Assembly (NCBI RefSeq): GCF_000154845.1
Contig: NZ_DS981457.1
Coordinates: 205,318 to 269,317, forward strand
Source: Phocaeicola coprocola DSM 17136
GTDB lineage: Bacteria; Bacteroidota; Bacteroidia; Bacteroidales; Bacteroidaceae
Reading direction: 5' to 3'
DNA: 64,000 nt
Positions 30,401 to 38,501 of this stretch are shown here, piece by piece (position 1 is the stretch's first letter; every line of letters starts with the position of its first letter). The notes beneath the pieces are model-generated. The model had not been told where the DNA came from, did no database searches, and worked only from the letters and a program-made list of their open reading frames with translations. Both the position numbers and the translations under genes were made by a program.

Positions 30401-31210
30401 ATGGAATCTATTTTGAACAATCGTCCTGAACTGGCTGCCGAGATTAATAAAGTAGCCGAAGTTGCCGGCTATTTATGGCAGAAAGGATGGGCTGAACGTA
30501 ATGGAGGAAACATTACCATCAACATTACAGAATATGTAGACGATGAAATAAAAGCAATGCCTGCCATCAGTGAAGTAAAACCTATAGGAGCAACATTGCC
30601 ATATCTGAAAGGATGCTATTTCTATTGCAAGGGAACCAACAAACGTATGCGCGACCTTGCACGCCAGCCAATGGCAAACGGCTCAGTTATCCGCATTCTG
30701 GATGACTGTGCCAGCTATGTCATTATAGCTGATGAGCCGGTTAATCCGACCTCTGAATTACCGTCACACTTGAGCGTACACAATAACCTTATCTCAAAAG
30801 GCTCCAATTATAAAGCTTCCCTGCACACTCATCCCATTGAACTGGTAGCTTTGACTCATAACAAAAAGTTCATGGAAAAAGACTATGCTTCCAATTTGTT
30901 ATGGAGTATGATACCCGAAACTAAGGCTTTCTGCCCAAGAGGACTGGGAATGGTTCCCTATAAACTTCCAAGTTCTGTAGAACTTGCCGAAGCCACCATC
31001 AACGAACTGGACGACTATGATGTGGTAATGTGGGAAAAGCATGGAGTCTTTGCCGTAGATACCGATATCATGGCTGCATTCGACCAAGTAGATGTGCTTA
31101 ATAAATCAGCTTTAATCTACATTGCAGCTAAAAATATGGGATTCGAACCCGATGGCATGAGCCAGGAACAAATGAAAGAGATGTCAGTAGCATTCCATTT
31201 ACCTAAATAA
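30401..31210 (+). CDS. rhaD: Rhamnulose-1-phosphate aldolase
   Basis: Zn-dependent class II aldolase cleaving L-rhamnulose-1-phosphate to DHAP and L-lactaldehyde. 269 aa. Key segments are RNGGNITINITEYVDD (phosphate site), TSELPSHLSVHNNL, and SLHTHPIELVALTH with the two zinc histidines; the third, in KHGVFAVD (about 216-223), completes the site. Normal length for RhaD. Thirteen bases before fucO. Confidence 0.95.
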   Translation: MESILNNRPELAAEINKVAEVAGYLWQKGWAERNGGNITINITEYVDDEIKAMPAISEVKPIGATLPYLKGCYFYCKGTNKRMRDLARQPMANGSVIRILDDCASYVIIADEPVNPTSELPSHLSVHNNLISKGSNYKASLHTHPIELVALTHNKKFMEKDYASNLLWSMIPETKAFCPRGLGMVPYKLPSSVELAEATINELDDYDVVMWEKHGVFAVDTDIMAAFDQVDVLNKSALIYIAAKNMGFEPDGMSQEQMKEMSVAFHLPK

Positions 31211-31223
31211 AAAAAGAACAACT

Positions 31224-32378
31224 ATGCATAGAATGATATTAAACGAAACCTCTTACTTCGGAGCAGGTTGCCGTGAGAGTATTGCCATAGAAGCCAAACG
31301 CAGAGGTTTTAAAAAAGCATTTTTCGTCACCGACAAAGATTTGATTCGCTTTAAGGTAGCAGACAAGGTTATCGAAGTTTTCGAAAAAAACGATATCCCC
31401 TACGAGGTATACAGTGATGTAAAAGCCAACCCAACCATTGCCAATGTACAGAATGGGGTAAAGGCTTATCAAGCTTCAGGAGCCGACTTCATCGTTGCAC
31501 TGGGAGGAGGTTCTTCTATCGATACAGCAAAAGGGATCGGTATCGTAGTCAACAATCCTGACTTTGCCGACGTACGCTCACTGGAAGGCGTAGCAGATAC
31601 CAAGCAGAAAGCCGTTCCAACTTTTGCATTACCTACAACAGCAGGTACAGCAGCCGAAGTCACTATCAACTATGTGATTATTGATGAAGATGCTACCAAG
31701 AAAATGGTATGCGTAGATCCCAATGATATTCCGGCCGTTGCTATTGTCGATCCGGAACTGATGTACTCCATGCCGAAAGGTCTGACTGCTGCAACTGGAA
31801 TGGATGCCCTGACACATGCTATTGAAAGTTATATTACTCCCGGAGCATGGGCAATGTCGGATATGTTCGAGCTGAAAGCCATCGAAATGATTGCAGCAAA
31901 CCTGAAAGCAGCTGTTGACAACGGAAACGATACAGTAGCACGAGAAGCTATGTCACAGGCACAATACATTGCCGGAATGGGATTCAGCAACGTAGGATTA
32001 GGTATCGTTCACTCTATGGCACATCCGCTGGGAGCACATTATGATACCCCTCATGGAGTTGCAAATGCCCTACTGCTTCCGTATGTAATGGAATATAATG
32101 CAGAATCTCCTGCTGCCCCTAAATATATACACATCGCCAAAGCGATGGGAGTAAATACCGAAGGGATGACAGAAGCAGAAGGTGTAAAGGCTGCTATACA
32201 AGCTGTACGGGATCTGTCAGTAAGTATTAACATACCACAAAAACTGCACGAAATAGGTGTTCGTGAAGAAGACTTACACCAACTTGCCATTGATGCTTTC
32301 AATGATGTCTGCACAGGTGGTAATCCCCGCCCGACTTCAATCGCTGAGATCGAAGCACTATATCACAAAGCATATTAA
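31224..32378 (+). CDS. fucO: Lactaldehyde reductase, iron-containing alcohol dehydrogenase
   Basis: Reduces L-lactaldehyde from the aldolase step to 1,2-propanediol with NADH, regenerating NAD under anaerobic growth. 384 aa group III alcohol dehydrogenase. GGGSSIDTAKG (about 93-103) binds NAD. TGMDALTHAIESY and GIVHSMAHPLGAHYDTPHG carry the Asp and His ligands of the iron. Called rhaO in the Bacteroides cluster. Despite the symbol, the context is rhamnose, not fucose. Last structural gene before the terminator at 32399. Confidence 0.95.
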   Translation: MHRMILNETSYFGAGCRESIAIEAKRRGFKKAFFVTDKDLIRFKVADKVIEVFEKNDIPYEVYSDVKANPTIANVQNGVKAYQASGADFIVALGGGSSIDTAKGIGIVVNNPDFADVRSLEGVADTKQKAVPTFALPTTAGTAAEVTINYVIIDEDATKKMVCVDPNDIPAVAIVDPELMYSMPKGLTAATGMDALTHAIESYITPGAWAMSDMFELKAIEMIAANLKAAVDNGNDTVAREAMSQAQYIAGMGFSNVGLGIVHSMAHPLGAHYDTPHGVANALLLPYVMEYNAESPAAPKYIHIAKAMGVNTEGMTEAEGVKAAIQAVRDLSVSINIPQKLHEIGVREEDLHQLAIDAFNDVCTGGNPRPTSIAEIEALYHKAY

Positions 32379-32398
32379 TATAAAAGCACTATTTATCT

Positions 32399-32434
32399 AG
32401 AGGATGATTTATTAACTAAGTCATCCTCTTTTAT
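32399..32434 (+). terminator. Terminator of the rhamnose operon
   Basis: AGAGGATGA pairs with TCATCCTCT around a 13-base loop, followed by TTTATA. Confidence 0.75.
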
Positions 32435-32483
32435 AACCTTCAAAACAGACGATTTCTCACAAATAAAATCTACCTTATCCAGA

Positions 32484-32513
32484 TTGCTGTTTTATTTTAA
32501 ATCATTATTTTTG
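32484..32513 (+). promoter_or_regulatory. Promoter of the AraC regulator gene
   Basis: TTG (32484-32486), 19 bases, TATTTTTG (32506-32513); about 30 bases before the ATG at 32544. The regulator therefore has its own promoter after the operon terminator. Confidence 0.7.
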
Positions 32514-32543
32514 CTTCCATAACTTTATTATGAAAAAACACAT

Positions 32544-33446
32544 ATGGCAAGATCATACAATGATTTAGGAGTTGAATTCAAATATCTGATAGTCAATGAT
32601 ACAGACCGTAAATTTGGGCTATATATCAATACAGTAGGAGTACAAGCTATACGTCCTAATTCTCCTTATCCAATAAAAGATCATCCTTCCGGTTATCTGT
32701 TTAATGCAAAAAAAGGACGTATCTTACGCGAATACCAATTACTTTATATTACAAAAGGAAAAGGAACATTCGCCTCCGATGGCACTCCAGAACGAAATAT
32801 TGGAAAAGGAAACCTGATTGTACTATTTCCTGGACAATGGCATACGTATAGCCCGGATGTACAAACCGGATGGAACGAATATTACATCGGATTCGAAGGA
32901 AGCTTTATCGACCAGTTTGTTAGAAACGGATTCCTGTCAAAAGAAGATCAGGTACTGGATATAGGACTCAATGAAGAACTGGTAACGCTTTTTTCACAGG
33001 CTTTAGATGTAGCAGAAGCAGATAAAAGTGCTTCACAGCAATACCTTTCGGGTATATTGCTGCACATCATCGGCATGATATTTTCCATTTCAAAAAACAA
33101 AGAATTTGAAAAAGACAATGTTGCCGAAAAAATGGAACAGGCAAAAATTATAATGAATGAGAATGTATGTAAGGAAATAGATCCCGAAGAACTTGCAGAG
33201 AAACTGAATATCAGTTATTCATGGTTCCGAAAAACATTCAAAAAATATACCGGATATTCTCCTGCTAAATATTTTCAGGAACTTAAACTGCGAAAAGCCA
33301 AACAAATATTGATAAATACTTCCTATCCGGTAAAAGAAATCTGTTTTATGATAGGATATACATCTACCGAACATTTCTCTAACCTGTTTAAGAAAAATAC
33401 AGGACTGACTCCTCTGGAATATCGTTCATTCGGTAAAGACGAATAA
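32544..33446 (+). CDS. rhaR: AraC-family transcriptional activator of rhamnose genes
   Basis: 300 aa. The N-terminal cupin-type sensing domain (about 40-160) has FPGQWHTYSPDVQTGWNEYY. The C-terminal double helix-turn-helix (about 205-297) contains EELAEKLNISYSWFRKTF and KEICFMIGYTSTEHFSNLF, the AraC/XylS pattern. Position after the rha operon matches Bacteroides RhaR, which activates that operon on rhamnose. An out-of-frame ATG at 32530 would give only a 12-codon peptide overlapping the start; I consider it incidental. Regulation of the divergent glycosidase operon is inferred. Confidence 0.88.
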   Translation: MARSYNDLGVEFKYLIVNDTDRKFGLYINTVGVQAIRPNSPYPIKDHPSGYLFNAKKGRILREYQLLYITKGKGTFASDGTPERNIGKGNLIVLFPGQWHTYSPDVQTGWNEYYIGFEGSFIDQFVRNGFLSKEDQVLDIGLNEELVTLFSQALDVAEADKSASQQYLSGILLHIIGMIFSISKNKEFEKDNVAEKMEQAKIIMNENVCKEIDPEELAEKLNISYSWFRKTFKKYTGYSPAKYFQELKLRKAKQILINTSYPVKEICFMIGYTSTEHFSNLFKKNTGLTPLEYRSFGKDE

Positions 33447-33453
33447 ATATTAT

Positions 33454-33498
33454 TTCACCTCACAAACTGAGGAAAAAATCTCCAGTCCGTGAGGTGAA
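33454..33498. terminator. Stem-loop between convergent rhaR and the transporter gene
   Basis: TTCACCTCAC (33454-33463) pairs with GTGAGGTGAA (33489-33498). It lies between two convergent genes but lacks a clear T-tract, so termination strength is uncertain. Confidence 0.5.
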
Positions 33499-33516
33499 TA
33501 CACATCTTTCTTTTAA

Positions 33517-35115
33517 TTAAAGTACTGCCAGGGCTATTACTTGTATAAATAAAATAAGGAATACCATGGCAATCGGATAAACCGTAGCATAGGCAACTCC
33601 CGGTATGTTACTGTCGGTCATCGAATCGGCTGCTGCTAATCCCGGGGTACTGGTCATACCACCGGTAATAGTTCCCAGTAAATCGAGCATACTAATCTTA
33701 AATACCAGTCTTCCAACAAGGGCTGCAAGCAACATCGGCACAAGTGTAATAGCTGCTCCTACCCCGAAAAGCAAAAAACCACTCTCCTGAAAAGTTGACA
33801 CCAGCGTCTTACCTGCCGAGGTTCCAACTTCTGCCAGGAAAAGCAAAAGACCAAGCTGACGTAATAACTGATTAGCCGGTCCGGACATTGACCAGATAAT
33901 AGGTCCTGTCTTTCCAATAGCACTCAAGAAAAGAGCCATCATCAAAATACCTCCCGTCAGTCCCGGAGAAAAAGAAACTCCTCCTCCGAAAGATATATTC
34001 AGCTTACCAAACAATACTCCTAATACAATACCCATTGCAATAGGGAAGAAATCGGTATCCGAAAGTTTCTTCACATCATTTCCAATCAAGCGGGCTACAG
34101 CCTGAATACCTTCTTTTTCGCCCACTATCATCAGTTTATCACCAAATCTCAATTCCAAATCAGGAGAAGGTGACAAGTCAATACCACTTCGGCGTACACG
34201 AGTTACTGTACATCCAAAATTACGTTGTAAATTCAAGTCACAAAGTTGCTTGCCTACCATATCCTTTTTTGTCAGAAGCAATGATTCGATGCTCTGTGTA
34301 TGAGTTAACGGTAATTCACCTTCTTCACGCGTACCTAACATCAGCGCAAGATTGTTCAACGAATCTTCACTTCCTACAGCTTGCACATAATCTCCCTCTT
34401 CCAGCATGGTATGTGCTTTAGGTATAATAATTTCTTCACCTCGCTTCAGACGAGAAATAACAGCTCCTGTCATTACACGGATATTCAGCTGCATCAGTGT
34501 ACGGCCTATTGCTGTTGGATTGGTCACTTTAAACAAACAAGTACCAAGCTCCGGAAACTGGCTCCGGCGTTCTTTCTCCAAACGGCGTGCCTCCTGTTCC
34601 AAATCAACATGAAGCATTTTCGGCAAAAGCTTGACAAACAAAATCACGCCAATAACTCCAAACGGATAAGCAATACCATAGGCAATAGATGCCAAGGGCG
34701 ACTGTGTGCTGTCGATAGCAACAGCAAGTCCCGGTGTACTGGTCAATGCGCCGGCTATCAATCCCACCAAGCTCGGTGTATCAATGCCAAACAAATATTT
34801 TAGTCCCACTCCCGTAAGGCAAGCAGAAGCTACGATAAGTAAAGTAATCAGAATAAGTGTTTTTCCTTTACTCCGGAATGAATGAAAAAAACCGGGCCCC
34901 GCCTGAATACCGATAGTAAAAATGAACAGAACCAATCCAAAGTTACCTAATTCTTTAGGAATACTCACCCCCCAATGGCCGAAAGCCAGAGCTATGAAAA
35001 TAACGGCAGAAACATCAAGTGACAGCCCCGCTATCTTGATGCGCCCCAACATGAACCCCAAAGCTACAATAAGAAAAACAGAAAAGTAAGATGACTGAAG
35101 TAAATCGATTAACAT
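33517..35115 (-). CDS. AspT/YidE-type transporter with two RCK-C domains
   Basis: 532 aa. Two homologous membrane halves, each with an STPGL motif (GALTSTPGLAVAIDS about residues 122-136; GGMTSTPGLAAADSM near the C-terminus), flank a soluble centre (about 180-345) containing two TrkA/RCK C-terminal-like domains. This is the aspartate:alanine exchanger superfamily layout (YidE/YbjL of E. coli). These proteins move small organic anions; the substrate here is unknown. It has its own promoter and converges with rhaR. No operon partner. Confidence 0.88.
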   Translation of the reverse strand: MLIDLLQSSYFSVFLIVALGFMLGRIKIAGLSLDVSAVIFIALAFGHWGVSIPKELGNFGLVLFIFTIGIQAGPGFFHSFRSKGKTLILITLLIVASACLTGVGLKYLFGIDTPSLVGLIAGALTSTPGLAVAIDSTQSPLASIAYGIAYPFGVIGVILFVKLLPKMLHVDLEQEARRLEKERRSQFPELGTCLFKVTNPTAIGRTLMQLNIRVMTGAVISRLKRGEEIIIPKAHTMLEEGDYVQAVGSEDSLNNLALMLGTREEGELPLTHTQSIESLLLTKKDMVGKQLCDLNLQRNFGCTVTRVRRSGIDLSPSPDLELRFGDKLMIVGEKEGIQAVARLIGNDVKKLSDTDFFPIAMGIVLGVLFGKLNISFGGGVSFSPGLTGGILMMALFLSAIGKTGPIIWSMSGPANQLLRQLGLLLFLAEVGTSAGKTLVSTFQESGFLLFGVGAAITLVPMLLAALVGRLVFKISMLDLLGTITGGMTSTPGLAAADSMTDSNIPGVAYATVYPIAMVFLILFIQVIALAVL

Positions 35116-35147
35116 AATTCATTAAGTATAAAGGTGTGATTAAAGCA

Positions 35148-35178
35148 CAAATATACGACTTTCCGGCATATTTACAAA
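35148..35178 (-). promoter_or_regulatory. Promoter of the AspT-like transporter gene
   Basis: Minus strand: TTTG (35178-35175), 19 bases, TATATTTG (35155-35148). Close consensus match. Confidence 0.7.
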
Positions 35179-35228
35179 TAAAACAGACAGTTAGCCCCTT
35201 GCCCTATCTATTTATTTAGCCGATAAAC

Positions 35229-35259
35229 TTTGAAATGCAGCAGAATACTTGTAGCTTTG
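35229..35259 (+). promoter_or_regulatory. Promoter of the TonB-domain protein gene
   Basis: TTTG (35229-35232), 19 bases, TAGCTTTG (35252-35259), 27 bases before the ATG at 35287. Confidence 0.7.
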
Positions 35260-35286
35260 CAACCGTTTTCATTTAGATAACTTATT

Positions 35287-36567
35287 ATGGATTTTACTAA
35301 AAGAATATACGCTTTTGTCACTTTTCTGTTATGTTTCACATTTATTCTTCCTCAAAATGTACATGGAGAAGAAGATAAAGAAACGGAATTTCGTATCACA
35401 ATTCTGAAAACAAGCGGCGAACCGCAGGTCGGAATGATACTGAAAATAAACGGACGGAGCGACAAATATCTGTCGAACGAACAAGGTGTGATTACATTTC
35501 AATACAAAATAGACAAGTCATACAACCGCCTTGCAAATATTTATTTTCCGGGAGATGAAACAAAAGCAGCAACTTCTTTTGTCCTGAAAGAAACAGAAAC
35601 AAGTAAAACCATTTATCTTGACAGTCAGGAAGATATTGCCTCATTTAAACAAAACAACAAAACGGTCACAATAGAAGGATTTGTTAAAGACTCGTCTCAA
35701 AAGCCCATTCAGGGAGCTATCATCAGTATACAAGGAACCGGACGAAAGGTGTTGAGTGATGAAATCGGTCTGTTCCGCATAGAAGCCGACTATAATCACC
35801 CTATTACTATTCGGGCGGAAAGAATGGAAAACCGTTCGCTGAACATTACCACTTTCCTCCAGCATCCTGATGAACCATATACAGTCATCATGTATCGCAA
35901 GAACTCTACCCGTATTTATTCTGTCGTAGAGGAAATGCCTGAATACCCCGGAGGTATGAAAGCGTTTGTCAATTATCTGAAACGAAAACTGGTTTATCCG
36001 CCACAAGCAAAAAAAGAAAATCTTGAAGGAGTAGTAGCCGTACAGTTTGTTGTAGAAAAAGACGGACGAATCACCTCACCTACGGTTGTACGTAGTCTGC
36101 GAGCTGATATGGACTCGGCTGCCCTGACTGCAATACGTAATATGCCTAACTGGATACCTGCTCGTGAACATGGCATGCGAGTACGCTGCAAATATTCGGT
36201 TCCGGTACAATTCAAGATAGAACGTCCGAAGCCGGCTCCTAAGAAAACGCCACTTGCAACTGACACAATTGCCGCACCGAAAGACAGTCTTGGTACAGAT
36301 TCACTGGCTACAGACTCATTGAAAAAGATTGTATTACCAGGCGATTCCTTATTAAAGGACTCATTACGAATCAAACCCGACTCACTGTTACAGAGAGGCG
36401 ACAGCCTATTACTCCGACCAGATAGTCTGACTGTATTGAACGACTCGCTTGTTGTATCCAACGATTCGATAGCAGCACAACCAACAACCGACCAGCCGGC
36501 CGATAAACCTAAGAAAAGAAACATATTTGTACGCTTCTTCCGCTGGTTATTCGGTATAAAAGATTAA
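35287..36567 (+). CDS. TonB C-terminal domain protein with carboxypeptidase-regulatory-like domain and DSL repeats
   Basis: 426 aa. N-terminal signal or anchor (about 1-27). A beta domain spans about 35-120. A second domain (about 126-200), GFVKDSSQKPIQGAIISIQG, resembles the carboxypeptidase regulatory-like fold. A TonB C-terminal domain (about 215-312) starts MPEYPGGMKAFVNYLKRKL and contains PPQAKKENLEGVVAVQFVV. After it, unlike in classical TonB, come a Pro/Lys linker, a degenerate repeat of xDSL units (about 325-395) and a basic aromatic tail RNIFVRFFRWLFGIKD. A standard TonB energiser role is doubtful because no Pro-rich periplasmic spacer precedes the TonB domain. Function unknown. Confidence 0.75.
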   Translation: MDFTKRIYAFVTFLLCFTFILPQNVHGEEDKETEFRITILKTSGEPQVGMILKINGRSDKYLSNEQGVITFQYKIDKSYNRLANIYFPGDETKAATSFVLKETETSKTIYLDSQEDIASFKQNNKTVTIEGFVKDSSQKPIQGAIISIQGTGRKVLSDEIGLFRIEADYNHPITIRAERMENRSLNITTFLQHPDEPYTVIMYRKNSTRIYSVVEEMPEYPGGMKAFVNYLKRKLVYPPQAKKENLEGVVAVQFVVEKDGRITSPTVVRSLRADMDSAALTAIRNMPNWIPAREHGMRVRCKYSVPVQFKIERPKPAPKKTPLATDTIAAPKDSLGTDSLATDSLKKIVLPGDSLLKDSLRIKPDSLLQRGDSLLLRPDSLTVLNDSLVVSNDSIAAQPTTDQPADKPKKRNIFVRFFRWLFGIKD

Positions 36568-36589
36568 AATTAAATTACAATATAAACAG

Positions 36590-36647
36590 ACACGGATTTA
36601 TGCTACTTTCTCTCAAGAGAAGCCTGCATAAATCCGTGTTATTTTTT
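36590..36647 (+). terminator. Terminator of the TonB-domain protein gene
   Basis: ACACGGATTTATGC pairs perfectly with GCATAAATCCGTGT and is followed by TATTTTTT. Confidence 0.88.
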
Positions 36648-36706
36648 CCTGTAAGACCACTAGAAAATTCGTACAGAAAATAAAAAAACATCTCGATGTT
36701 TTTAAG

Positions 36707-36748
36707 AAAACATGGTGAAAAGTTTATTCAATCATCACCATGTTTTTT
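36707..36748 (-). terminator. Terminator at the end of the pectin locus (bidirectional)
   Basis: AAAACATGGTGA pairs with TCACCATGTTTT around a 16-base loop, with T/A runs on both sides. It lies 21 bases after the CE12-CE8 gene on the minus strand. Confidence 0.8.
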
Positions 36749-36768
36749 AGAAAAGAAAAAATACATTT

Positions 36769-38493
36769 TTATCGCTTCAAGTTAGAAAGCAAAACATTAC
36801 CGTTAGCCACTGGATTCCAGCCATCTTCACCTTTCAACACCTCTTCCGGCTGATAAGCAGAAACGTCTTTCAACTGTTTAGCGTACGGTACACGTGCAGA
36901 AGTATCTGCTCCTTCCCCCTTATTCTGATACTCCGCATAAAAGACAGTAGATTCATTCGACTTCTTTCCCCAGTTATTCCATCCGGCAGGTAAAATATGC
37001 TTACCCAATTCACATTGAATGAACACTGCTTGTGCATAAGGGCGCCACGGGCGTGACAGATAAACTTCTTTTGCCTCATCGGCTCCTGTCAGACGACAAT
37101 TCCAGAATACATAACCATACTTTTTCCCTTTATCAGTAGAAGGAGCTGTAACATAACCATTTCCTACACTGTGAATAGTACAGTCTTTAAACAAAGCAGT
37201 AGACCATCCAAAGATAAAGTCGACTGTTCCTTCGATATAGCATCCTTCATAATACTGACGACTGTCTTTTCCATACGTATAAAGTGTATCCTGATTTCCC
37301 AGGAAACGGCAGTTCTTAAAATAAGCACGGTCACCGTCTACAAAACAAGCAACAGCCTGCCCTACTCTTCCGGCCGTATTGGCAAATGTAATATTTTCGG
37401 CATAAAAATCAGGAGCATAGATATATACGGTAGATGAACCGGAAGTAGACATTTCCTCTCCGAAACAATTTTTCTTCGAAGCATAAGCGTCGTCTGTCAA
37501 TACTGCTCCATCTTCTCCTATCAGAGAAATATTAATCTTTGACTCAGGAATAATCACTCGTTCTTTATATTCTCCTTTACGAACCAGAATCGTTGTACGC
37601 TTATTTTTTCGAAAATCGGGAACAGCATTGATAGCCTCCTGTACTGTAAAGAAGTCACCACTACCATCCTTTGCCACTACATAATCGTAAAAACGGACAT
37701 ATTTACCTAACTCCGGTAACTGTTTCTGAACAGCTTCGGCAGCCAGTGCCGCAACTTTACGCGCACCATATATATTCAGGTGAGTATTATCCTGACGTCC
37801 CTTCGGACAAGCAGCATAGGTGTCAGCAGGAATCCACATAAATAGTTTTTTCGATCCTTCAACCCCATAAGATTCTACCAGTTTCTTAGTAGCCTGATTC
37901 AGGTCAATAAAGCAGACATCCATTTCCTTAGCGACATTCCGCGGAGATTCCAGATATTTTCCGTGAGTATCAATCAGTGTATCTCCTTCTACTACAGCCT
38001 CATCCTTTTCCGGACGAATATCATCGGCTGCCACAGCATCTGGATTTACACCAAAATTCCGACGCACGATAGAATTAAACAACACAGGAATTCCTCCTTT
38101 GGCACGTGTTTCACGAACAAATTTCCGTAAATTCTCATCGAAGGTAGTTCCCGGATCTGTATGACGTTCCGGCTGAGGTTTTTCATCATTATGTCCGAAC
38201 TGTATGAACACATAATCGCCCGGACGAATCTTGTTGACAACAGTTTTCCAACGTCCTTCATCGATAAAACTTTTCGAGCTTCGACCGTTCATCGCATGAT
38301 TCTCCACACGGACATCTTCGGTAAAGAAACTTCCCAAGACATGTCCCCATCCCCGTTCCTGATTATTACCTTCCAACGGTTTATTCGACATAGTAGAATC
38401 GCCAATCATATAGATTGTTATCACATGATCAGCTTTAAATGCTGATAAAATCAAGACAATCAGCGCTACTAATACTAACTGAATTTTTCTCAT
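36769..38493 (-). CDS. Rhamnogalacturonan acetylesterase - pectin methylesterase fusion (CE12-CE8)
   Basis: 574 aa with an N-terminal hydrophobic signal segment (1-19). Domain 1 (about 22-262) is an SGNH/GDSL esterase of the CE12 type: IGDST with Ser33, FGHND (99-103) and DNTHLN with Asp235/His238, expected to remove acetyl groups from pectin. Domain 2 (about 268-574) is a right-handed beta-helix pectin methylesterase of CE8: GQAV (378-381), QDTLY (401-405), VDFIFG (424-429) and RPW (481-483), giving the Gln, two Asp and Arg of the active site. The two activities remove both decorations that block lyases. It follows the PL10-esterase gene by 8 bases in one operon. Confidence 0.92.
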   Translation of the reverse strand: MRKIQLVLVALIVLILSAFKADHVITIYMIGDSTMSNKPLEGNNQERGWGHVLGSFFTEDVRVENHAMNGRSSKSFIDEGRWKTVVNKIRPGDYVFIQFGHNDEKPQPERHTDPGTTFDENLRKFVRETRAKGGIPVLFNSIVRRNFGVNPDAVAADDIRPEKDEAVVEGDTLIDTHGKYLESPRNVAKEMDVCFIDLNQATKKLVESYGVEGSKKLFMWIPADTYAACPKGRQDNTHLNIYGARKVAALAAEAVQKQLPELGKYVRFYDYVVAKDGSGDFFTVQEAINAVPDFRKNKRTTILVRKGEYKERVIIPESKINISLIGEDGAVLTDDAYASKKNCFGEEMSTSGSSTVYIYAPDFYAENITFANTAGRVGQAVACFVDGDRAYFKNCRFLGNQDTLYTYGKDSRQYYEGCYIEGTVDFIFGWSTALFKDCTIHSVGNGYVTAPSTDKGKKYGYVFWNCRLTGADEAKEVYLSRPWRPYAQAVFIQCELGKHILPAGWNNWGKKSNESTVFYAEYQNKGEGADTSARVPYAKQLKDVSAYQPEEVLKGEDGWNPVANGNVLLSNLKR

Positions 38494-38501
38494 CTCCTTT
38501 T

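Noticed and set aside
32530..32568. ATG at 32530 as the start of the AraC regulator
   Set aside because: It is out of frame with the regulator and ends after 12 codons; the ATG at 32544 begins the conserved N-terminus.
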